Shown piece after piece: positions 34,987-42,468 of a stretch of 64,000 nt of DNA. The notes beneath the pieces are model-generated. The model was not told where the DNA came from. It did not search any database and saw nothing but the letters and a program-made list of their open reading frames with translations. The position numbers and the translations under genes were made by a program. Source of the DNA: Caballeronia catudaia (GTDB lineage: Bacteria; Pseudomonadota; Gammaproteobacteria; Burkholderiales; Burkholderiaceae); assembly GCF_001544755.2 (NCBI RefSeq), contig NZ_FCOF02000018.1, forward strand, positions 62,001-126,000, in the 5' to 3' direction. Within the stretch, counting starts at the first letter, position 1; every line of letters begins with the position of its first letter.

Positions 34987-36248
34987 TGCGGCCTCCTTGC
35001 CTGCGCGAGCTGCGATGCGATCGACGCGACCGTCGGCAACGCTCTGTCGAGTGCGGCGGCGAGCGGCGCGACCACGGATGTATCGACGCGAAAGAGGTGT
35101 CCGCTGCTGTCGATGCCCGGCGTCGCGACGGGAATGAACACGGTCGGGGCTCGGCGTGCGGGAAGTGCCGTCGACGGATGGCCGAGGATGATGGCGGGCA
35201 CGGTGTCATCGAGCGATGCGGGCAGTGGCTCGGGCGCGAAGCTCGAGATCCACACGAGCGCATCGATTTCATTGCGCTTCAAAAGCGTTTCCGTGCGATA
35301 GCGATGCGCATCGTGATCGAGCGGCAATCCATACGCGACGCGCGTGCGCAGCGGGAAGCCGGACAGCCATGTGATCGCCTGATTGACGGACAGCGCGCCG
35401 TCGTCGCCGGTCAGCGCGAGCGCGCCTGCGCGCGCGGTGCGGTTGATCGCCTTGACGATGCGTTGCAGCGCTTCGATCGCGAGCGCGGCGTGTTGCGTGG
35501 GCAGCGTCGAGGGCTCGTAGATGAAGGCGGTGTAGTGCGCCTTGTTGATGCGTTCGGTGAGCGTGATGAGTTCCGTTATGGCGATCGGGCGGCCGCCTTC
35601 GATGTGCGCGGACCAGAGCGCGAGCGTATCGAAGGGATCGGTGCCGGGCAGGATCGATTCGGCGTGAGGGCTGTTTGAATCGGCATCACATCCGACGAAT
35701 ACGATGCTTACGTCGCGCTCTTTCGCGATCACGCGCTCGTAGAAGCGCGGATAGCGCCGCGATGGCTCGCATGCGAACACGACGATGAGATCGGCTCGTG
35801 AGCGGATTTCGGAGAGCGTGGTGAAGAACGCGCCGCGGTCTTGCAGGGCGCGGTTGGTGTCGGCGAGTGTGTCGCCGTGCAGATGATCGAGGATTGCGCC
35901 GCAATGCGCCGCCAGTTCATAGAGCGCGCGCGCGCCGGCTACGTCGGTCGCGAGTCCGCCGAAGAGCGGCCGCCGTGCGGCTGACAGGATCGATCCGGCT
36001 TGCGAGAGCGCCGACGCGAGATCGGTGGCGTGACCGTCGATTGCGGCTGGGGTGTTTGCTTGCTTCAGATCGAAGCGGGCAAGTGATTCTGCCAGGCGCG
36101 GGCAGGCGGTGTGCGGTGCTGCGAGGCGCTGGTCTTCGGTACGCGCGAGCGTGATGTCGTCGCATAGCAGGGGGCAGAACGGACAGGTCCAGGTTGGTTC
36201 TGCTGACGCCTGTGGGTTCTTTGTTGTGGGGGAATCGTGCATGGCCAT
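34983..36248 (-). CDS. fhcB: Formyltransferase/hydrolase complex subunit FhcB
   Basis: The 421-residue protein resembles formylmethanofuran dehydrogenase subunit B, a molybdopterin-enzyme-like fold. The opening CPFCPLLCDDI motif and the Cys cluster that follows are present. The segments CGAILDHLHGDTLADTNRAL and VFACEPSRRYPRF fit the bacterial FhcB type, which lacks the complete metal-cofactor binding of the archaeal enzyme and is thought to be structural. Start choice between ATGs at 36248 and 36242 is uncertain since no strong ribosome-binding site is visible. The gene's upstream side is occupied by a 626-bp repeat 40 bp away, so promoter sequence is compressed or lies in the repeat. Confidence 0.88.
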   Translation of the reverse strand: MAMHDSPTTKNPQASAEPTWTCPFCPLLCDDITLARTEDQRLAAPHTACPRLAESLARFDLKQANTPAAIDGHATDLASALSQAGSILSAARRPLFGGLATDVAGARALYELAAHCGAILDHLHGDTLADTNRALQDRGAFFTTLSEIRSRADLIVVFACEPSRRYPRFYERVIAKERDVSIVFVGCDADSNSPHAESILPGTDPFDTLALWSAHIEGGRPIAITELITLTERINKAHYTAFIYEPSTLPTQHAALAIEALQRIVKAINRTARAGALALTGDDGALSVNQAITWLSGFPLRTRVAYGLPLDHDAHRYRTETLLKRNEIDALVWISSFAPEPLPASLDDTVPAIILGHPSTALPARRAPTVFIPVATPGIDSSGHLFRVDTSVVAPLAAALDRALPTVASIASQLAQARRPQ

Positions 36249-36287
36249 GCTTGGGAGCAAGGTTTATGCCGATTTTTTGGTTCTTTT

Positions 36288-36913
36288 GCCGGATCCCATA
36301 TTCGCGTCGGTTTATTAGCGTTGCCCCTGTGCGGGGCGGCACCTACTTTCTTTGCTGCTGCAAAGAAAGTAGGCAAAGAAAGCAGCTTTCCCCAGCCTAA
36401 GCACTTCACACCGGCCGCGGCACAGGCGATCGACCTAATGGCCCCCAGAGTAGCGAGTGTTCTCGTAGGTCTAATCGGGCGTGGACCGCGCACGGTCTGC
36501 CGCCCGATAACGTTAAGCACGCTGGTTCAGCACGAAATAGCTTCGGCACAGCGCTTCGCGCTGCCGCGGGGTCTGTAAAGGAAACCTGCCGTGAGATAGA
36601 GACATCGGCAAAGAGGCACACGCAGACCCGGTCTTCCCGTCGGCCGCGAAGCGGGCTGGAGCTATTAGATGCTGAACCAGCGAGTTATGTGGTGCGACGA
36701 GTCAGACCGTGCGCGATCCAAGCCCGGTAAGACCTTTGGGGGCACTCGCTACTCTGGGGGCCATTAGGCGATCGCCTGTGCCGCGGCCGGTGTGAAGTGC
36801 TTAGGCTGGGGATAGCTGCTTTCTTTGCCTACTTTCTTTGCAGCAGCAAAGAAAGTAGGTGCCGCCCCGCACAGGGGCAACGCTAATAAACCGACACGAT
36901 TCCGGGATCCGGC
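36288..36913. repeat. 626-bp dispersed element with inverted terminal hairpins (copy A)
   Basis: The element starts GCCGGATCCC and ends GGGATCCGGC, with inverted arms of roughly 150 bp. Inside the left arm CCTACTTTCTTTGC-TGCT-GCAAAGAAAGTAGG (36342-36373) forms a perfect 14-bp hairpin, and the right arm carries the same stem with loop AGCA (36828-36859). Between the arms is a conserved core including GCCGCGAAGCGGGCTGGAGC. Short open frames inside it are by-products of its palindromic GC-rich sequence. It sits between the hisA-like gene and fhcB, both on the minus strand. No transposase is present, so it resembles a non-autonomous element or structured RNA. A second copy is at 43983-44599. Confidence 0.85.
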
Positions 36914-37033
36914 GAAAAAAAACTGCTCCGCATTGCAACACACTGTCACCCGTGCACCACGGGATGCAACAGGCCGGTGCCGAAGGACACCACGCCAACC
37001 CAAGCCCCAAAGCCCTTGGCACAAATATTGAGT

Positions 37034-37771
37034 TCAAGCCTCCGAAGAACCCCCGCCGGCCACATCGCGACGAATCAAAGTCCCATCGTGAATGGCGGAA
37101 GCAACGAGCCACGCAGCCGCGCCGCTGCCGGCGCAACGAACGAGATCGGCGTTATCGCGCACGCCTCCTGCGCCGATCAACGAGCGGGCACCGGCGAGCG
37201 CCTGGACGGAAGCAAAGGTAGAGAGATCGGGCCCGGCATTCGCGCCCACGTGATCGAGCGTCATCACGATCACCCGCGACGGCCACCACGCGCTCTCGAC
37301 ATGCGCCGAGCCAAGCGCGCGCCCTCCGCGATAGTCGAGCGACAGGATCGGTTCGAAGCCGCTCGCCGCGGCTTCGGCGATCGCGCCCATGTCGAGCAGC
37401 GTCTCGGTGCCGAACACGGGCACGATCTCGGCAGGCGTGGCCGATCGCGTCAGGCGCACGATGCGTTCGACCAGGGCGTGCATCGGCGAGAACGCGGTGA
37501 AGCCCGCGTCGAGCCAGATGCAAAAGCCGTCGCCGAGGGCATCGCAGAGGGCGGCGAGCGCGTGGTCGTGCGCGCCGCGCGAAAGAATCGCGCCCAGATC
37601 GGCGACGTACAACGTGCGCGCGCCAGTAGCATCGACGAGCGCGCGGGCGATCGCAACCGGATCGCTCGTCGCGCACAACGAAGACCGGATCGGCCGATAA
37701 CGCGAACGCTCGCCGCGCACCGCGCGCACCGCGTGACCGTCGAGCAGATCGAGAACGGGTATCACCTGCAT
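37034..37771 (-). CDS. HisA/HisF-like TIM-barrel protein of the C1 cluster
   Basis: The 245-residue protein starts MQVIPVLDLLDGHAVRAVRG, the HisA beta-1 motif, and continues with VADLGAIL, IWLDAGFTAF, EIVPVFGTETLLD and LIGAGGVRDNADLV, a phosphate-binding pattern of HisA/HisF. Sequence between these is divergent from true HisA, and no other histidine gene is nearby. Such proteins recur in bacterial H4MPT/methanofuran gene clusters and are believed to serve cofactor synthesis; the reaction is unknown. Its ATG (37771-37769) overlaps the divergent MfnD-like start by two bases, leaving no intergenic promoter. Confidence 0.78.
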   Translation of the reverse strand: MQVIPVLDLLDGHAVRAVRGERSRYRPIRSSLCATSDPVAIARALVDATGARTLYVADLGAILSRGAHDHALAALCDALGDGFCIWLDAGFTAFSPMHALVERIVRLTRSATPAEIVPVFGTETLLDMGAIAEAAASGFEPILSLDYRGGRALGSAHVESAWWPSRVIVMTLDHVGANAGPDLSTFASVQALAGARSLIGAGGVRDNADLVRCAGSGAAAWLVASAIHDGTLIRRDVAGGGSSEA

Positions 37772-38825
37772 GGATGGCTTTCCTTTGACCAAGATCTTCG
37801 TATTCGAGTATCTCACCGGCGGCGGCATCGATCCGGACGCGGCAGGCGAAGGCAGCCTCGCCGACCTCTCCGCGCTGATCGTCGAAGGCCGCGTGATGCG
37901 CGACGCCATCGCCGCCGATCTGCGCGCGCTGCCGGGCATCGGCGTGACCGTCGCGAGCTCGCGCTTCGAACAGACCGGCGACGATGCCGGGTTCGTGCGC
38001 GCGCAGCCGGGCGAGCCGGTCACGGCCTTCGTCGCCCGCATGGCGCGCGAGCATGACTATGCCTGCATCGTCGCGCCCGAATGCGACGGCCTGCTGCTCA
38101 AGCTCCACGATGCCGTCGGCCAGGCGCGCTGGCTCGGCTGCGCGAAGGAAGCAATCCGCGCGGCATCGAGCAAGAGCGCGACGGCCGCGTGCCTCGCCGC
38201 GCGCAGCATTCCCGCGACGCCCGCGCTCGAACCGGACCACGCGACGGCCGGCCTCGGACGCCGCTGGGTCGTCAAGCCCGACGACGGCGCGGGCGGCCTC
38301 GACACCTACGTCTACGACGATCTCGCCGCCGCGCGCGCGGAGTACGAAACGCGCGCGGCGGCGGGCCGCAATCCCGTGCTGCAGGAGTGGATCGATGGCG
38401 AGCCGCTGAGTCTGTCGCTCATCTGCCGCGAACGGCTCGCGCGGCTCGTCAGCATCAACCGGCAGCGCATCGGCCTGTCGGATGCGGCGGGCTCCGGGCG
38501 GCGCGAGCGCATCGTGCAGTTCGACGGCGTCGACGTCGATCGCATCGACCGGCATGGTCCGCAAGGACGCGCGCTCGAGCGGCTCGCGCTGCGCGTCGCA
38601 GAGGCGTTTCCGGGCTTGCGCGGTTTCGTCGGCATCGATGTCGTGTGGCATCACGAGCGCGGTCCGGTCGTGATCGAGGTGAATCCGCGCCTGACGGTCG
38701 CGTATGCGGAACTCAGCCGGCGCGGCGGGAAAAATCTCGCGGCGGAGCTGCTCGCCGCGCATCGCGTGCCCGGCTTCGACGGCGATGCCGGATTGCTGCG
38801 CGCGGTTGGCGGAGCGTCGTCATGA
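37770..38825 (+). CDS. ATP-grasp ligase, MfnD-like
   Basis: The 351-residue protein is an ATP-grasp enzyme, with the opening TKIFVFEYLTGGGIDP, the nucleotide-binding RRWVVKPDDGAGGLDTYVYD (residues about 167-186) and the acidic metal site FVGIDVVWHHERGPVVIEVN near the C-terminus. Gene order with the next two genes (MfnF-like, MfnE-like) points to glutamate ligation in methanofuran or methylofuran side-chain synthesis, the role of archaeal MfnD. The start may instead be a TTG at 37785, giving TKIFVFEY directly. Its stop overlaps the next start (ATGA). The assignment as MfnD-like is inference from context. Confidence 0.8.
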   Translation: MDGFPLTKIFVFEYLTGGGIDPDAAGEGSLADLSALIVEGRVMRDAIAADLRALPGIGVTVASSRFEQTGDDAGFVRAQPGEPVTAFVARMAREHDYACIVAPECDGLLLKLHDAVGQARWLGCAKEAIRAASSKSATAACLAARSIPATPALEPDHATAGLGRRWVVKPDDGAGGLDTYVYDDLAAARAEYETRAAAGRNPVLQEWIDGEPLSLSLICRERLARLVSINRQRIGLSDAAGSGRRERIVQFDGVDVDRIDRHGPQGRALERLALRVAEAFPGLRGFVGIDVVWHHERGPVVIEVNPRLTVAYAELSRRGGKNLAAELLAAHRVPGFDGDAGLLRAVGGASS

Positions 38826-39949
38826 CGTCATCGCCGGTTTCCGGCGAAGCGCCCGTGTTCGGCTGGGACGTGGGCGGCGCGCACGTCAAGGTATCGGTGA
38901 CGACGCGCGCGGGCGTGCTCGCCGACGTCGCGCAATGGGCGTGTCCGTTGTGGCAGGGCATCGCGCATCTGGAGCGCGTGATCGACGCCGTGTTCGAGCG
39001 CTGGCCCGGCGCCGCCGATGCAACCGCGCGTCACGCCGTCACGATGACGGGCGAGATGGTCGATCTGTTCGGCGATCGTGCGCAAGGCGTTCGCACGCTC
39101 ACGCGCGTGCTGGCGCAACGGCTCGGGCCGCGCACGATGTTCTTCGCGGGCGGGAACGAACAAGGCGGCTGGCTCGCGCGCTCGGCCTGCGCGGACGGCT
39201 GGCGCAAGGTGGCATCGGCCAACTGGCTCGCGACTGCGCAGTGGGTCGCGACGTGCGTGCCCGATGCGGTGCTCGTCGATATCGGCAGCACGACCACCGA
39301 CATCATTCCGATCGTCGGCGGACGCGTCATCGCGCGCGGTTCGAACGATGCCGAGCGGCTCATCACCGGCGAGCTCGTCTATCAGGGCGTCGTGCGCACG
39401 CCGTTGTGCGGGGTGGCGCACCGCATCGTGTTTCGTGGCGAGACGGCGGGCGTGATGAACGAATGGTTCGCGACGACCGCGGATGTCTATCGTCTGACGG
39501 GCGAATTGTGGCCGGAGCACGACCAGCATCCGAGCGCCGACAACGGGCCGAAGACCGAAGCCGCGAGCCGTGCGCGCATTGCGCGGATGATCGGCCGCGA
39601 CGCCGCCGATGCGAGCGATGGCGAATGGCGGCGTTTCGCGCAGACCTGGCGGCACGAGCAGTTGCGCGCGCTCGAGACGAATCTGGCGCGCGTGAGCGCG
39701 CAGGACGCGGCGCTTGCGGCGGCGCCGATCATCGGCGCGGGATGCGGGCGGTTTCTGGCGGCGGCGCTCGCGCGGCAGGAGGCGCGCGGCTATATCGACT
39801 TTGCGCGGCTCGCGGGCGTGCCGGGCGATGACGCGACGCGTGCCGAATGGGTATCGACGTGTGCGCCGAGCGTGGCGGTGGCGTTGCTGGCGGCGACGGC
39901 GGGCACGAATCGAGCGATGGGCGACGAAGCATCGCCGCGTGCGGCGTGA
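38822..39949 (+). CDS. H4MPT-linked C1 transfer pathway protein, MfnF-like (hydantoinase/oxoprolinase fold)
   Basis: The 375-residue protein has the actin-like ATPase motifs FGWDVGGAHVKVSV and LVDIGSTTTDIIPIV with GELVYQGVVRTPLCGVAHRI, the hallmark of the bacterial H4MPT-linked protein also called Orf5. Archaeal relatives (MfnF) join aminomethylfuran and the glutamyl-tyramine part of methanofuran. It lies between the ATP-grasp and the amino-acid-kinase genes in a compact plus-strand operon, overlapping the first by four bases. The bacterial substrate likely contains tyrosine as in methylofuran; that is established only for Methylobacterium. Confidence 0.85.
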   Translation: MTSSPVSGEAPVFGWDVGGAHVKVSVTTRAGVLADVAQWACPLWQGIAHLERVIDAVFERWPGAADATARHAVTMTGEMVDLFGDRAQGVRTLTRVLAQRLGPRTMFFAGGNEQGGWLARSACADGWRKVASANWLATAQWVATCVPDAVLVDIGSTTTDIIPIVGGRVIARGSNDAERLITGELVYQGVVRTPLCGVAHRIVFRGETAGVMNEWFATTADVYRLTGELWPEHDQHPSADNGPKTEAASRARIARMIGRDAADASDGEWRRFAQTWRHEQLRALETNLARVSAQDAALAAAPIIGAGCGRFLAAALARQEARGYIDFARLAGVPGDDATRAEWVSTCAPSVAVALLAATAGTNRAMGDEASPRAA

Positions 39950-40024
39950 TGGCGTGTGCGAGAAAGTCAGCGGTATGGAACCGGGTGCGTGGCCCGGCGG
40001 CATGATCGAACGAGGACAAGAACC

Positions 40025-40612
40025 ATGTGGGTGGTGAAGATCGGGGGTAGCCTCGGTCACGACCCGGCGCTGCGCGAATGGTTGACGCGGCTTTGGGAAG
40101 TGGGCGGAGGGCGCGTCGTGATCGTGCCGGGCGGTGGCGATTTTGCGGACGCGGTGCGGCAGTATCAGTGTGAATGGCGATTCGACGACCTTGCCGCGCA
40201 CAACATGTGTCTGCTCGCGATGGCGCAATACGCGATTCTGATGCAGGGCGTGGTGCCCGAGCTCGTGCTGGCGTCGAATGAGAATCGCATTCGGCGTGCG
40301 TTGCGGGATGGGCGCGTTGCGGTTTGGGTGCCGACGGATTTGATGCGTGCGACGCCGGATTCGATGACCAACTGGGATACCACTTCGGATTCGCTTGCAG
40401 CGTGGCTTTCATCTTCGCTCAATGCCGAGCGGTTGATGATCGTTAAGTCTTGTGAGGTCGATGGCGATGCGTCGGTTGAATCGCTCGCCGCGAAGGGCGT
40501 TCTGGATCGACGGTTTCCTGCTTATGTGCGGGATGCGAATTATTTGGTTGAGGTTTTTAATAAGGGCGATGCCTTGGTTATGAGGGATCGGTTGCTTAAT
40601 GTGGCGGTATAA
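40025..40612 (+). CDS. Amino-acid-kinase-fold protein, MfnE-like (Orf7)
   Basis: The 195-residue protein begins MWVVKIGGSLGHDPALREWL with the amino-acid-kinase phosphate loop, then VIVPGGGDFADAVRQYQ and SLNAERLMIVKSCEVDG. It matches the small kinase of H4MPT clusters (Orf7), equivalent to archaeal MfnE, which phosphorylates aminomethylfuran phosphate. The ATG at 40025 gives the family N-terminus. 75 bp follow the MfnF-like gene, with the hairpin at 40615-40660 immediately after its stop. The last quarter of the gene uses fewer GC-ending codons than its neighbours. Confidence 0.84.
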   Translation: MWVVKIGGSLGHDPALREWLTRLWEVGGGRVVIVPGGGDFADAVRQYQCEWRFDDLAAHNMCLLAMAQYAILMQGVVPELVLASNENRIRRALRDGRVAVWVPTDLMRATPDSMTNWDTTSDSLAAWLSSSLNAERLMIVKSCEVDGDASVESLAAKGVLDRRFPAYVRDANYLVEVFNKGDALVMRDRLLNVAV

Positions 40613-40614
40613 GC

Positions 40615-40660
40615 TTTTTTTCGCTGGATCCCGAAACCGGGATCCGGCGATATAAAAAAA
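40615..40660. repeat. Hairpin joining the two end motifs of the 626-bp element; possible bidirectional terminator
   Basis: CGCTGGATCCCG (40622-40633), loop AAAC, and CGGGATCCGGCG (40638-40649) form a 12-bp stem with one G-T pair. It is flanked outside by a run of seven T (40615-40621) and seven A (40654-40660), which extend the stem. The GGATCCCG/CGGGATCC sequence matches the ends of the 626-bp repeat at 36288-36913, joined without an interior. It lies between convergent genes and may also stop transcription in both directions. Confidence 0.6.
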
Positions 40661-40661
40661 C

Positions 40662-41357
40662 TCAAACAACGACCGCAGCCCGCAACGCTTGCACCCATTT
40701 CTCGACGCGCACAGGATCGAGCCTGCCCATGCGTCCATGAGGCCCATCACAAAGCGCCCCCCGAAACCCCGCAATATCCGGCGCCACCATCCGAATGGAA
40801 TCGAGATCGCCCCAACCCAAAGACCCGGCGACGGCAGTCATGATCCCCCGAGAACGAGCATCGGCCACGCAGTAAACCAAATCCCCCACATCGACACAAT
40901 CGAACAACGTGCGCCCGTTCTTGTTCGCGGTATCGAACACGATACCCACAAACCCCAACCGCGCGGCGAGCGCAAAAAGCTTCCGATCGATGCCATCGTC
41001 CGACAACAACACCGGCACCACGGCAGCCGGCAAGCCAGCGAGATGCCGCAGACAAACCGAAGCCGCGACGCCAGGCGAAACACCCACCTTCACATAATCG
41101 ACGCCCGTGGCAGCAACATCGAGCACGCGAGAAGTGATCTCATCGAGCGCATCGTTAGGGAAATCGCCGATGGTCGCGCTGATCGGCCGCACCGCATACC
41201 GCGCGCGCAACTCGCGCACGATCCGCGCGATGTCCCCGATCGCGACACCCCCGAGCGCGCCCGCACTCGGTTCCTTCAGGTCGATCAGATCGGCGCCCGC
41301 GTTCGCGGCATCGAATGCTTCATCGGCCGAGCGGACGCTCGCGAGCAATGCGGTCAT
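40662..41357 (-). CDS. mfnB: MfnB-like (5-formylfuran-3-yl)methyl phosphate synthase
   Basis: The 231-residue TIM-barrel protein has the DUF556/MfnB signature: MTALLASVRSADEAFDAANAGADLIDLKEP (quoted motif: GADLIDLKEPSAGALGG), VRPISATIGD, VDYVKVGVSPG and GIMTAVAGSLGWGDL. MfnB condenses two glyceraldehyde-3-phosphate molecules to the furan precursor of methanofuran. The Lys residues of LIDLKEP and DYVKVG match the catalytic and active-site lysines. It is convergent with the MfnE-like gene and 21 bp after the DUF447 gene on the same strand, so it likely shares a transcript with that gene. Confidence 0.9.
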   Translation of the reverse strand: MTALLASVRSADEAFDAANAGADLIDLKEPSAGALGGVAIGDIARIVRELRARYAVRPISATIGDFPNDALDEITSRVLDVAATGVDYVKVGVSPGVAASVCLRHLAGLPAAVVPVLLSDDGIDRKLFALAARLGFVGIVFDTANKNGRTLFDCVDVGDLVYCVADARSRGIMTAVAGSLGWGDLDSIRMVAPDIAGFRGALCDGPHGRMGRLDPVRVEKWVQALRAAVVV

Positions 41358-41378
41358 CGTCGAAACTCCAGAGGGATG

Positions 41379-41948
41379 CTACGAATGAAGCGCTTTCGCG
41401 CGATGCGCTTCGATGGCCTGCAACAGCCATTGCCAGGCTTCGCGCTCGGCATCGCCAGCGGTCTTGTCGATCGCAATGCGCAGATAGGCAATCTCGCTGT
41501 CCACCTTTTCGGGCGGCAACATGAAAAGCCGGCTCACCAGAATCGCACCTTCGACGACCGCCGCCTGCGCGCGATTGAAGCCCGCGAAAGGCGCATGCGT
41601 CTCGCGATGGACACACTCCATGCGCAGTGTCGGACGCGTTTCGTCATCGAGAATTTCGAAGAGACGCAGTTCGGTATGCGCGAGCGTCGTTGCGAGCCGC
41701 ACGCTCGGCACCGTGCTCGCGACGACCGTCGGCCAGTCGCGCGCATAGCCCGTCACGCATCCGGCGAACACGCGCACGTCCGTCGTGAAGTTGAGGACGG
41801 CGCTCTTCGTCTCGATGACGTTATCGAGCGTCGTCGACGGGCGAAACGGCGCGAGGATCGCGAAGCCTTCTTCGAAGCGCACGCCCATCGGCGCGATATG
41901 CGCCCGGCCTTCGCGATCCGCAGTCGTCACGATGGTCTCGTAAATCAT
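41379..41948 (-). CDS. DUF447 protein of the H4MPT cluster (Orf9)
   Basis: The 189-residue protein starts MIYETIVTTADREGRAHIAP, a flavin-reductase-like split beta-barrel opening found in DUF447 proteins of methanogens and methylotrophs (Orf9 of Methylobacterium clusters). No catalytic residues are assigned. Its consistent clustering with methanofuran and H4MPT genes implies a role in making or using those cofactors. It follows pqqA by 80 bp, beyond a terminator-like hairpin. Confidence 0.8.
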   Translation of the reverse strand: MIYETIVTTADREGRAHIAPMGVRFEEGFAILAPFRPSTTLDNVIETKSAVLNFTTDVRVFAGCVTGYARDWPTVVASTVPSVRLATTLAHTELRLFEILDDETRPTLRMECVHRETHAPFAGFNRAQAAVVEGAILVSRLFMLPPEKVDSEIAYLRIAIDKTAGDAEREAWQWLLQAIEAHRAKALHS

Positions 41949-41975
41949 AGGGTCGGCGCATGAATTCGAGCCGCA

Positions 41976-42010
41976 CGAAAAAGCCGCACAGACGATGCAT
42001 CGCGGCTTCG
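41976..42010 (-). terminator. Terminator/attenuator hairpin after pqqA
   Basis: On the minus strand AAGCCGC (42008-42002) and GCGGCTT (41987-41981) pair, and the distal arm is followed by TTT, giving a TTTTT run at the stem end. The longer pairing CCGCACGAAGCCGC with GCGGCTTTTTCGTGCGG makes an alternative stem with a three-base bulge. A partial terminator directly after pqqA is typical, since the short precursor is needed in excess of the enzymes. Confidence 0.6.
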
Positions 42011-42028
42011 TGCGGGTTCGATCCGCGT

Positions 42029-42103
42029 TTAGCGGGTCGCGATATACATCGTGATTTCAAAACCAAAACGCATATCGGTGAAGCTAGGCGTGGTCCATTG
42101 CAT
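42029..42103 (-). CDS. pqqA: PqqA, PQQ precursor peptide (24 residues)
   Basis: The minus-strand ATG at 42103 has a GGAGG site 7 bases upstream and encodes 24 residues ending at TAA 42031-42029. The peptide contains MQWTTPSFTDMRFGFEITMY, with Glu16 and Tyr20 in the conserved E-x-x-x-Y spacing that PqqE cross-links to form PQQ. Trp3 and the TxPxF region also match PqqA. It lies about 11 kb from pqqB, separated by C1 genes, and has its own hairpin terminator, so it is probably a separate transcript reading partly into the DUF447 gene. Confidence 0.95.
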   Translation of the reverse strand: MQWTTPSFTDMRFGFEITMYIATR

Positions 42104-42468
42104 GCGCGTTCCTCCATGTGAGTTGGGTTGCAGCCTCGATAACCGCTTCAATGATTTGCCGATGCGGACGAATCCGCAAGGCGGCCGGGAGGGGGCCGGC
42201 TCTTCGACGATGCAAGCGTCATGCCAGTGACATGGAGCGGATGCCGAATAGCGCCGATGCCCCGCCACGCGCACCGACTGTGACGGAATCAGAGCAAAGT
42301 GTCCCATCCATAGACGATAACCGCATCAGGGCTAACACCCAATAAGGCATCGCTTAAGGCCGGGCAAGAAATTCGTGAATTCCTTTCCTTGCGACCAGTG
42401 CTTACTCTGCAATGACAGCAGGGGCAGCACATGCAATGTCTCACTCATCTCACTGTCGAGGAAACGGA
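42104..42468. promoter_or_regulatory. Divergent regulatory region between pqqA and the cbb operon
   Basis: This 365-bp stretch has no gene and must carry both the pqqA promoter and the cbb promoter. It contains a small GCGGA-CGAA-TCCGC hairpin (42164-42177) and the near-palindrome AATTC-GT-GAATT (42370-42381), about 88 bp before cbbL, which is a candidate regulator site. A GAGGAAAC ribosome-binding site ends the region before cbbL. No cbbR gene lies on either side, so the usual CbbR control would come from elsewhere. Confidence 0.45.

Noticed and set aside
36194..36621. Several short open frames inside copy A, for example encoding PLCGAAPTFFAAAKKVGKES-like peptides
   Set aside because: They are read from the inverted arms in both directions and repeat in copy B; the palindromic sequence explains them and no start signal or conserved protein is seen.
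42412..42468. Earlier in-frame start for cbbL
   Set aside because: The 19 added residues are not family-like and the start at 42469 has a better GAGGAAAC site.
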